DNA of 29,417 nt from positions 1-29,417 of the forward strand of contig JAKSVP010000008.1 of the NCBI GenBank assembly GCA_024427265.1, given 5' to 3'. This stretch comes from Mycoplasmoidaceae bacterium (GTDB lineage: Bacteria; Bacillota_I; Bacilli_A; Mycoplasmatales; Mycoplasmoidaceae). This document shows positions 9,068 to 18,290 of this stretch, piece after piece (position 1 is the stretch's first letter; every line of letters begins with the position of its first letter). Made by a program: the position numbers and the translations under genes. A model generated the notes under the pieces. It ran no database searches. It saw nothing but the letters and a program-made list of their open reading frames with translations, and had not been told where the DNA came from.

Positions 9068-10126
9068 ATGAAAAGAATAAAAACTCATAATGATATAGCT
9101 CCATCAACTCGTTATTTTAACAATATCGATAAAGTGTCTAGAAACTATATTAAAAAAACATCTACATACTCATCTAAATTTTTTGATGAAGTTATGTGAT
9201 TTGTTAAGTTGCCAAAAAAGTTAAAAGTTTTTGTGCCACACATAAAAGACTATTCGCTTGAAGGAAAAGAAATTAGTATTACTTATGAATTTTTAAATGT
9301 TCCAACTGTTCATCAAAAATTAATGCTTGATGAGCAAGATTATAATTTTTGATTAGATGCTAGAAAAGAATATAACAAATTTTTAAAAGTGTGTAGAACT
9401 ATCCACCCTAAAAAGTTTAATCATGCTTATTGGATCGAACAGGCAGAATCAATGTATATCATTAAAACCATTGATAGACTTAAAACTGTATTAAAAAACC
9501 AAAAAATGTCATACTTTTTTAAAGAAAAATTTGTACATATTAATGGTATTAAATATCCATCAATTCGCACCATCTTATCCTATTTAGAAAAAGGAGTTAA
9601 AACTAAATATAAAGGAAGAGATTACGAACTTATAAAACAAACTATTACACCATTAAAGGATGATATTTGTTTTATTCATGGTGACTTAGTTTTCTCAAAT
9701 GTTTTTTCATATAGACCTGTTTATATAAATAGGCTTTTCTACTTAGGTTTAAATAGATTTAAATGTATTGATCCTAGGGGAAGCTTTGGAATAAATAAAG
9801 ATTTTGGTGATATTGCATATGACTATAGCAAAATATATCAATGCGTCTATGGATATTATGACTTTTTAATTGAAGGTTTATTTTCTTTAAAAATGACTAG
9901 AGATAATTTTATGTATAGATTCACTGCAAACAATGCTATAGCGCTGTGCAAAAGTGCTTTTGACTCAATTTTCCCAAAGAAATACCTTGATAGGATTAGA
10001 ATAATTGAAAGTCTACAATTTTTATCTATGGCTCCACTACACTCTGATAAAACAGATCACGAGTTGGTTATACTTGCTCATGGAATTGTAAGATTTTGTG
10101 GAGCTTTAAGAAAAATATGAAAATAA
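9068..10126 (+). CDS. APH/choline kinase-like small-molecule kinase of a surface glycan locus
   Basis: A 352-residue protein of the aminoglycoside phosphotransferase/choline kinase fold. The catalytic loop FIHGDLVFSNVF has H204, D206 and N211, and the metal-binding aspartate is in CIDPRGSFG at D235 followed by DFGDIAYDYSK. This IDPRG form occurs in phosphotransferases of capsule gene clusters, which phosphorylate small headgroups before nucleotide activation. The partner nucleotidyltransferase starts inside its last codons (10-nt overlap), so the two are translated together. The substrate is unknown; choline, ethanolamine, glycerol or a sugar are all possible. Several Trp codons are TGA, and the last residues are I-W-K before TAA. 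Confidence 0.78.
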
Positions 10127-10842
10127 TCATTACTGCTGCTGGTGCTGGCTTAAGATTTCAAAAAATCGGAATTCGTAAACCAAAATACGAAATCATTGTT
10201 AAAGGCAAGTCATTACTTTATTGATCATTAATTTCATTAAAAAAATTTTTTAACGAAGAATTTATTTTCATTTTCAGAAAGCAAGCTTTTCACAAAACTT
10301 TTGTTGAACAAGAATTAAAATTTTTAGGAATTAGACGATATAAAATCATACTTCTAAATAAGTTAACACGCGGACAAGCCGAAACGATAATGCAAGCCAA
10401 ACGTTTTATAAAAAAAACTGATAGCATTTTAATTTACAATATTGACACTCATATTTCACCAAAAGCTATTTTGAGATCTTGATTTAATTACGATGGTTTA
10501 ATAGTTACAATGAAAGCAAAAGGCAATCATTGAAGTTTTGCAAAGACAGGAAAGAATAGTTCTTGAGCTTGCTGTGTCTCTGAGAAAAAAAGAATTTCAG
10601 ATCATGCATCTGTTGGTTTATATTATTTTAAAAAATTTGGAGATTTTAATTGAGTCTTTAACAATTATAAAAATGATATAAAAATGAAATGAAATGAAAT
10701 ATATGTTTGCCCTATGTATCAATACTTGATTGATGTTGGTAAAAAAATATTGGTTAAGGATGTTCCTATAAAAAATGTAATTTGTTTGGGAACGCCTAAT
10801 GAGATTTCATGTATTGATCCAAATTTTGATAAAAACAACTAA
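10117..10842 (+). CDS. Nucleotidyltransferase (sugar or headgroup activating)
   Basis: A 241-residue GT-A-like nucleotidyltransferase. The N-terminus MKIIITAAGAGLRF with the following KPKYEI is the nucleotide-binding signature (G-x-G-x-R...KPK), and ILIYNIDTHI carries the metal-binding aspartate. Such enzymes couple a phosphorylated sugar or headgroup to CMP, GMP or dTMP. Its start lies inside the end of the kinase gene (ATGA-type overlap), so the kinase product is probably its substrate, in a kinase-then-activation pathway like LicA/LicC. Its TAA stop overlaps the TAG stop of the convergent phosphatase gene. The family is firm; the nucleotide and substrate are not known. Confidence 0.8.
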
Positions 10843-11375
10843 AGCACAAATTTTGTTATTTTTCCGTTTTTTGGTGCAACTAAAATATCATCTTGATTTT
10901 TAGAAAAATAATATTTAAAAAGGCGTCCAATCCAAGAATGACTAACTACTAGAACATTCGAATCTTGGGGCAATTTTTTTAAATCAGACATAAAAGGTAC
11001 GACTCTACCATTATATAAATCTTGAATCCTTTCGACTCCTGCACCTAAATCAGTATTGAGTTCTCAATCACCAAGATTCCGTTTATCCTTTTCGTTGCAT
11101 GGTTTTTGCTCTATAGAACCAAATTCCCGTTCAATCAATCTTTGATCAACACAAAACTTTTTGATTCCCAACATATTGCATGTTTCAATGCATCTCTTCA
11201 ATGGTGATGTAAAAACAAAGTTAAATTTAATTTGGCCAATTTCATTTAATAAGTCGTCTTTTAATAGTTTAATCGATATATCTCGATTTATTGAAATGTC
11301 AGTTCCACGACCACACCAAATATTTTTAATGTTGGATTGTGTTGGAAAATGTCTTATGAAATATACATTAATCAT
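10839..11375 (-). CDS. Histidine phosphatase superfamily protein
   Basis: A 178-residue phosphoglycerate-mutase-type phosphatase. The N-terminal catalytic RH is in YFIRHFPTQSN (His9), so the usual RHG is RHF here. FTSPLKRCIETC, RLIEREFG and the second catalytic histidine in VVSHSW (His146) follow in the expected order. It dephosphorylates a small molecule or protein; given its place between a kinase/nucleotidyltransferase pair and glycosyltransferases, a sugar phosphate is plausible. The gene is convergent with the nucleotidyltransferase and their stop codons overlap. TATAAT at 11383-11388 is seven bases before the ATG, suggesting a leaderless mRNA. Confidence 0.82.
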
Positions 11376-11382
11376 TTTTTAT

Positions 11383-11394
11383 ATTATATATAAT
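11383..11394. promoter_or_regulatory. Back-to-back divergent -10 boxes
   Basis: ATTATATATAAT is a palindrome holding two abutting TATAAT boxes, one per strand: 11383-11388 (minus, phosphatase) and 11389-11394 (plus, glycosyltransferase, about 10 nt leader). Polymerase probably cannot use both at once, so expression may be mutually exclusive. Confidence 0.5.
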
Positions 11395-11410
11395 AATTAA
11401 ACAGCTAATT

Positions 11411-13108
11411 ATGATTGATTTAAAGTCAAAGCAAAAATATATAAATTTTATATTTGCTAGAAGAATTATTTTGTGAATAGCTACTTTGCCTACTATTTTG
11501 TTTGGTGTTGTGGTGTTACTTTTTTCAGTGATTAAAAACGAACAAACAATCTCAATTCCTAGTTTTATTTCAATCATTTTAATGTCCATAATCATACTTA
11601 CAAATGCGTGTTTAACCTTAGTTCAAGGGTTATTGAAAAGAAAATTACGAGTTGAGGCAATCTATCAGTTTTATGATATTATTAACAAAACAAAAATAAA
11701 AAAACTACCTAAAGTTGTTTATGTGTATACTTGCCATAATGATTTTATAGGTGCACGTGTTATACAAAACTCACATCAAACGTACAAAAATGTGGAGACA
11801 TGAATTTCAGACGGCTCAGATTCGGATATTTTATCTAATACTATTAGAGAGTTTGCTAAACAAAACAAATTTAAATATTTTAAAGTTAGTCCTAAAGGAT
11901 CAAAAAATAAAGCTGATAATTTAAATCATTTTTTGTCATCTTCCGGGGTCAAGTTTGATTATTTGTTAATAACTGATAGTGATGAGGCTTTACATCCAAA
12001 TTTTGTCGAACAAGCATTGAAATGTTTCCAATCAAATAAATTTAGAAATCTAGGATTTGTATCTCCATTAAACTACTTTTATGGTGATAGATCGCTATTT
12101 TCGGCTTGGGGTTTAAATTGACAAAACGTTAATGAATGGATGACAAATTATACTAAATCATTTTCATTATTTGAAATGCCAAATCTTTTCAGTGCTTCTA
12201 GTTTAGTATCAAACGAGTTAATAAAAAAGAATAATAATAAATTTCCTGAGGGTTGTCTAGAAGATTATTATTTAGAGCACGTTGCAATTATTACCGGTTT
12301 TTCTGGGTTAATTATTCCAACCGCTCCATGTGGTCAAGAATTTGATAGATCATTGAAAGCAGCTATAAAGCGTAATATGCGTATATATGATTGACAAATA
12401 TACCTTTTTAAGAAAAGAATATTCGATACATATAATGAAAAATATAAATCGTGATATCGAATGCTAACTATTGTTGTATTTACTCCATTAATTGTTTTAT
12501 TGGCATATATAGTTTTGCCATGAATCTTATTATTTTTTATTGAATTCTTTATTAGTTTATTTACGAATCCATTGTTCATAACAATATTCGTTGGCTTTGT
12601 CCTTCAATTAGTAGCTCTAGCATTTAGTTTATCGCTAAATCGGAGCACCAAAAAAATGTTAAATAAATACGGGCGTTGACGTAATCTGTTTGCTGTTCTA
12701 TATGGGTTTGCTATTTTTGGATCAATGATTATTCATTTTATTAACTCATTCTTTAAAAACAAATATTCCGATTTTACATCTTCAGGGTCCATTAAAAATC
12801 ACAAAAGCAACATTTTTATACCAATCTTAGTGTTGTCCTTATCATCAATAATGATCGCAATATTAATATCATTATTTGTTATTTTTGGATGTTTAAGTTT
12901 ATCTAAACCTTGAATGATGTTATTATTCATCTATTTGTTAATATTGTTATTAATACTCTTTGCATGTAGTTTTTCGTTTATTCTTTTATCAAAAATGGAT
13001 AAACGGATTGTAAATACTCAATTTAACATCAATGACAAGGTTCTTCCTCCACCATTTTACAATTTTAGTGATCTTATAAAGGATAAAGTCGAGGAAAAAC
13101 ATGATTAA
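11411..13108 (+). CDS. Family 2 glycosyltransferase, CESA-like membrane synthase (copy 1)
   Basis: A 565-residue processive-type glycosyltransferase. Two N-terminal membrane helices (about residues 18-42 and 48-70) precede the cytoplasmic GT2 domain. Its motifs are VYVYTCHND at about residue 106, KADNLN, the metal-binding DSDE (D189 and D191), FPEGCLED with the acceptor-activating acid at E284/D285, and KRNMRIYDW as the likely equivalent of the Q/RxxRW box. Six or so C-terminal helices follow. This is the cellulose/hyaluronan synthase architecture, which makes and exports a polysaccharide. No PilZ domain is seen. The product is unknown. It overlaps its paralogue by 8 nt. No strong ribosome binding site is visible. 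Confidence 0.83.
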
Positions 13109-14834
13109 TTTGAATGTAAGAAAAAAATATATACATTTCCTCATAATTAGATGATTTCTAACTATTTTTTTCTCGTTACCAACAATCTTTTATCCTTTAG
13201 TTTGTTTTATTAGAGGATTTATTAATAAAGGCGAATCGTTTGTCATTAATCAAACAATTTTACTATGATGTTCAATTCCATTTTTTATCGTTAATTTGTT
13301 TTTTATACTATTTGCTGGTTTCTATAGAAAAAAACTAAATCAACAAGTGTATTATGAATTTTGTGAAATCGTTTCATTCGTAAAATTACCAAAATCGTTA
13401 CCTAAAGTTGTTTATGTATATACTTGTCATAATGATATGTACCAATCTCGAGTATTGCAAAATGCACGGCAAACATATAAGAATATAGAAATATGAATTT
13501 CCGAAGGGTCAGAAAATAAAGATGTGATTGCTTCATCAAAAAAATTTGCATTAGAACATAATTTTAATTTTTATGCTGTTGGTGGGCATGGAAGTAATAA
13601 TAAGGCTGAAAATTTAAATTCTTTTTTAAAAAACACAAAGGTTGCTTTTGATTATCTTCTGATAACGGATAGTGATGAAGCTCTACATGAGAGATTTGTG
13701 GAACATGCTATTAAATGCTTTAAATGAAAGAATTTTCATAATCTAGGTTTTGTTTCTGCAAGAAATTTTTGTTATAAAACAAACAACTTATTTGCTAATA
13801 CATTTGTTTGGTTTGATATTAATCAAATGGATGGGGCAATTAAGAATATGTATATGCCTAAGAAGTACGTACCTCTTTATTCTGCTTCTGCATTAATTTC
13901 CAAAGAGTTATTGAAAACAAGTGGCAACAAATTCCCTGAAGGTTGTTTGGAGGATGTTTTTTTGGAAAGCATAGCATTACGTAACTCTTTTACAGGGGTA
14001 GTTCTTCCTACAACACCATCAGGACAAGCATTTGATAAAAATGTAAAAGCATGGCATAAGAGAAATTTAAGGATTAATGACTGAATAATTTATTTAGTTA
14101 AGAGAGACAAAGTTAATAAATACAATGAAAAATATGATGCTTGATTTAATCAATGTTTCTCAAAGATACTATATCCATTAAGTAAAATTGCTAAATGGTT
14201 GGGCATTTCAATAGTAATTTGAATCCTTGCATTTTATTCATCATTTGTATGACAAAATGTATTCTTTTTTGTTAACATAATTTATTGAATGATAGTTATA
14301 ATTGCTTCTTTTATTACCAAAAACATAATAGAGATTCGATTAAAAGGCTATTCAAACAAACTCTTGCCTCTGTATTTTATATTACTTCCATTGTTTTATA
14401 TTGCTGACATCCCCTACTCATTTATTTATTGATTCAAGGCACTTTTCCTGAGTAAATACTCAGCTTTTGGGGGATCTGGACAAAAAACTAAAACTAAAAA
14501 ACAAATTAGTTTGATTAAATGAGACATCTTCTGTTTGGTTTTATTCGGTATTGTTTTAACTTTATGAACGTTACTATTTGTTTATGTTGTGGGTTTTGAT
14601 AATAGTGGTCTTTCATTGCTTTATGTTATCTTCGCTACTCTATTTGCTTTTATTACATTATCATTCCTATGTGAAATCATTTTATTTGTTATTGGCTTAA
14701 TACCAAATAATACAAAATATTCTAAAAATGACTTTATTGAAACTCCACAAGCTTTGAAATATGCAGACATTCAAAAACAATTTTTAGAGGATCACAAAAA
14801 TAATCCAAATTATGACTTATCAGTTTTGAATTAA
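13101..14834 (+). CDS. Family 2 glycosyltransferase, CESA-like membrane synthase (copy 2)
   Basis: A 577-residue paralogue of the preceding gene with the same layout: two N-terminal helices, a GT2 domain with VYVYTCHND, KAENLN, DSDE (D190 and D192), FPEGCLED (E284/D285) and KRNLRINDW, then several C-terminal helices and a soluble tail. The catalytic residues line up within one position of copy 1, so the pair arose by tandem duplication. The N-terminal and C-terminal membrane parts have diverged strongly. GAGGAA is its ribosome binding site, inside the end of copy 1. The two may form one synthase complex or make different linkages. Confidence 0.83.
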
Positions 14835-14836
14835 AT

Positions 14837-16564
14837 ATGGGTACATCTTCATTTAGTCTTGATAACTTCTTTATATTTTTAGTAGAATTTGCCTTTAGTA
14901 TTCTATTTTTAATTGTATTTAGTGCAATTCACTATGGAATTACACAAACTACTAAATTAGGAAAAAGAATAGAAAAATCAAAACTTGTTAGTTTCTGATA
15001 TTTCTTTATCTTTGGTTTTGTTTTAGCCGTCATTGAATTCATTGTTAGTCAAGTATCAATGATAGCTTTTGGTGATATAGGCATGCCCATAACCATCTTA
15101 GGATTGATTTATGCTATGACTATTTTCTACAATAGATCAGTACAAGTTGGAGCTATTATCCCAACGATCCTATGAGTTTTGTTTGAATACAATGGTTTTA
15201 CAAGCATCAATATAGAATGTTCAATGAGAATCATTATTGTAGTAGTAATGGCTCTTGTTGCATTTGCTACAACATTTGTTAAATGAAGGCCTTGACTAAC
15301 ATTCTTATTAAGCTGTTTAGTGGAATTTGTTGCTATTACACTTGTGTTAGTATCAAATATTAACGATAACTCTGCTTATTATTTCACAGCAGTTATTATC
15401 TCAATATTAGTAACAATCTTCTATTATGCTATTATTCGTTATCTGAATAGATTGTTTACTCATATGTCAACTATGGCTAAACAAGGTGCATATATTGACA
15501 AACACTATCTAATTCCTAACGTATTAGATCAATACTTTACTCAATATATAAAACAACACAATATTAATCAAGCTTTAGTTGTTTCTTTATTGATCAAAGA
15601 TAAAACAAAAGATAAGAAAATATTGCTTGATAAAATATATGATACTTTCAGAAAAGACAAAGTCTTATTCTTTAAATCTACATATGAAACATATGGTTTT
15701 GTCGTCTCTGGTGATATGTATCAAATACAAGATTTAAAACAAGCTTGTTTAGGTAATAAATTAGTTGCAAGAAACGATAACTTAAATGCTCTAGAACATA
15801 AGTTATCTAAACTAAATAACGATATGACACACATTAGAGCATATGTTAGTGTTTATGGTGTTCATAGTTGTGATTTAAACTCACTACTAAGAAACAACCA
15901 ATATGCTCTAAAACACGATAGTTTAGATCAAAATCCTAATATTGTCCAAATGTTTAATACCAACATAAGAAATCAAGAAATTTCAGACAATATTTCTTAT
16001 GCAACACTAAATCAGAAAGTTGATTTGAATGAAATTCAAGTGGAACTTGAAATCATTAGAATGAACAGAAATAAAAAGAAATATGTTTGTCCTAGATTTT
16101 ATTGAAATAAATTGTTAACTTGTGATAGTGCAACTATCCTAAATCAATTTGAACAATCTATTGCTAATACATTGTTAAGAAATTTAGCAATTAGATCAAT
16201 GGAACAATATTCAAATAATGTTCAATTGCATAAATATCCATTACTAATTTATTATCCAATTGATCAATTAAATGCGAATACTTGATCAAGATCAGAATTT
16301 CTTAAAAAAATCAAGTTATATGGTGTTAATTCAAACAACATTATCTTATCTTTTAATTGCAATAAATTGTCTGTTTGACCAAAACAAATTATTGAAAATT
16401 TAAAAGATCTAGAAAAACATCGCTTTAGATATTTCCTAATGGATGTTGTTAATTTAAATGGTCTAAAACAACTTCATCCATATGGTGTTGTTCTGGATGA
16501 AAGTATTGCTAATAGAAAAACAACATCTATTTTCTTAAAGCAAAATAATCTAAACTTACTGTAA
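14837..16564 (+). CDS. Multi-pass membrane protein with degenerate GGDEF- and EAL-like domains
   Basis: A 575-residue protein starting two bases after the glycosyltransferase stop. Residues 10 to about 210 hold seven hydrophobic helices. After a linker, residues about 235-375 resemble a GGDEF fold: NQALVVSLLIKDK (first strand), KVLFFKSTYETYGFVVSGD where GGDEF would stand, and HIRAYVSVYGVH...LLRNNQYALKHDS...VQMF like the conserved C-terminal half. Residues about 395-560 resemble an EAL domain: LLIYYPIDQLN like the vNlSp.qL strand, NNIILSF like the lEiTEs strand, RFRYFLMDVVN where DDFG stands, and VVLDESI like the final strand. All catalytic motifs (GGDEF, ExLxR, DDFG) are missing, so it would be a non-enzymatic sensor or effector. 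This is recognition by eye and needs a profile search. Confidence 0.6.
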
Positions 16565-16608
16565 GACATTTAATAACATTTTTAAATGTTAATAAATATA
16601 ATTAGTGT

Positions 16609-17313
16609 ATGCGAGCTGAATCTTATACAACTGAACTACTTTGAACATGCATAACACTATTAGGTGTGATCATTATTTTTATAAGTTTAGCTGTTATTTA
16701 TTATTTTGCTAGAATAGCTCACTTTAGCATTAAAAGAAGAAAAAATAAAAGATCTGAGCTATTCAAAGACCGTAAAAAAAGAGTAGTAAACATTGATGAA
16801 TTAGCAATGTTCATTACAAGTTTCGCTACTGCTTTATCTAGATTAAGCAACAACAAAGTTGGTGCTTTAATTGTTTTTGAAAATAAAGATAATCTTGAAA
16901 AATATATTCAATTGGGAAATAAGGTTGATAGTCCTTTCTTCCCTGAATTTGTTTATTCTATTTTCTACAATCATGAATCAGCATTACATGATGGTGCCAT
17001 GATTTTAAGAAACTTAAGAATTACAGGTTTATCAAGTTATTTACCTGTAAGTAAACGTTTGCTTCCTGTAAGATATGGAGCTAGACACCGTGCTGCATTT
17101 GGTATTGCAGAAAGAACTGATGCATTAGCTTTTGTTGTTTCAGAAACATCAGGTGTTATCAGTTTTATGACAGGACACGAACATATGGTTTTATCAAGTG
17201 ACAGCGTTACTTTAGCAAACCAAATTGTTGATATTATGTTCGATCACTATCATCCTTTAACTTCTGCTAGAACACCTATGGTGGTTCAAAAGATTAAAGA
17301 AAGATTGAACTAA
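16609..17313 (+). CDS. cdaM: Diadenylate cyclase (c-di-AMP synthase)
   Basis: A 234-residue protein with one N-terminal membrane helix (about residues 15-38) followed by a basic stretch and a DisA_N/DAC domain. The catalytic motifs are LHDGAM (DGA near residue 126) and RHRAAFG (RHR near residue 159). It condenses two ATP into c-di-AMP, a second messenger controlling potassium uptake and osmotic balance. A single helix matches the CdaM type known from M. pneumoniae rather than three-helix CdaA. It lies 44 nt after the GGDEF/EAL-like gene; a small hairpin (AACATTT/AAATGTT) sits between them. No clear ribosome binding site precedes the ATG. Confidence 0.92.
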
Positions 17314-17339
17314 TAAAGTAAAATATATTTACTTATTAT

Positions 17340-17429
17340 GGAAACGTACTCAAGTGGTTAAGAGGACACCCTGCTAAGGTGTTAGATCGGGTTTCCGGTG
17401 CATGGGTTCGACTCCCATCGTTTCCGCCA
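17340..17429 (+). tRNA. tRNA-Ser (anticodon GCU)
   Basis: The acceptor stem GGAAACG pairs with CGTTTCC, with discriminator G at 17426 and an encoded CCA at 17427-17429. The anticodon arm ACACC-CTGCTAA-GGTGT has GCT at 17373-17375. A long variable arm, typical of serine tRNA, and the TTCGACT T-loop are present. It reads AGC/AGU codons. Confidence 0.96.
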
Positions 17430-17435
17430 TTTAAA

Positions 17436-17466
17436 AAACTAGGTTTTAAACCTAGTTTATTTTTTT
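17436..17466. terminator. Bidirectional terminator after tRNA-Ser
   Basis: A perfect 10-bp stem AAACTAGGTT / AACCTAGTTT with loop TTA is followed by a T tract on the plus strand. An A-run on the left lets it also serve the convergent minus-strand gene ending at 17465. Confidence 0.85.
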
Positions 17467-18184
17467 ATAGTGGTGGGTATTGAATGACCGCTGCAGCTGG
17501 TACCATTAATAGACCAAATCCAATAATGAAACATACAACAGCTACTAGCCCACAAATTCAGAACATATAGTGATATAGTTTAGAACTTGCTACTTGGTTA
17601 ATTCCAATGAACCAGGTTGTTACCAAGTAAATTAATGGAATAATACAAGGGAACAAACTTATTCAAGCAAAAACTAATCCTACTTTTAATGGTCCTTGTA
17701 CTTCGGGTAGAGGAACTCTACCACCAATATCTTGGTTAACACCTTTATATTTAGACAATAAACCAATTAAGATAGCAGAAACAATAATAATAAAGAACAT
17801 TCCTACCATTTCTAAAATTCATGTTCTTCTTAGACCTTTTTTAGTTCTAAGCATGATAGAAACTTTTTCACCAAATTTAGTTTTTGCTGCTTTTTCTGCA
17901 CGTTTTGTCTTAGTAAAACGTTCAAAGTTAATCTTTTCTGCAGCTGCTTTTTCTACTACTTTAGCATCTACATCAAGTTTAACTTCAGGAGCTTGAGCTG
18001 GTTGTGCTTCTACTTTAGTTGGACCAAAAGAACCCAAGTTCTTGTTGATGTCATCATGACCAGCAGAACCAAATTCAGCTTTCTCTTCTTTAGCTTTTTT
18101 TGTTAATAAGTCAATAGAATCATCACTAGTTCCATTAACATTATCTTTTTGTTTGTTATCATCCATAGTTTTCTTATTATACAT
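17465..18184 (-). CDS. Membrane protein with acidic cytoplasmic N-terminal region
   Basis: A protein of up to 239 residues. The first 120 or so are hydrophilic: a low-complexity Asp/Asn/Lys start, an Ala/Pro/Glu-rich spacer (QPAQAPEVK) and a basic stretch. Three hydrophobic segments follow (starting about residues 127, 165 and 205), ending near the C-terminus QYPPL. I do not recognise it. The start is uncertain: the first ATG at 18184 has no ribosome binding site, while the ATG at 18166 lies nine bases after TATAAT (18176-18181), giving a leaderless start MDDNKQ that I prefer. It is divergent from the large lipoprotein gene. Confidence 0.75.
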
Positions 18185-18239
18185 AATAATCTATTAATAT
18201 GTTGCTTATTTTTTATTTATTTTTCATATAAAATATATA

Positions 18240-18245
18240 TATAAT
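18240..18245 (+). promoter_or_regulatory. Candidate -10 box of lipoprotein gene
   Basis: TATAAT in an AT-rich stretch, giving a leader of about 40 nt that contains GAAAGGAAT before the ATG at 18291. No clear -35 is present. Confidence 0.4.
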
Positions 18246-18290
18246 TAGAAAACAAATATATAGATATATTTGGTTTGAAAGGAATTCAAA

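Noticed and set aside
16566..16596. Terminator between the GGDEF/EAL-like gene and the diadenylate cyclase
   Set aside because: The 7-bp AT stem (AACATTT/AAATGTT) has a two-base loop and no T tract after it; probably not a terminator, so the genes may be co-transcribed.
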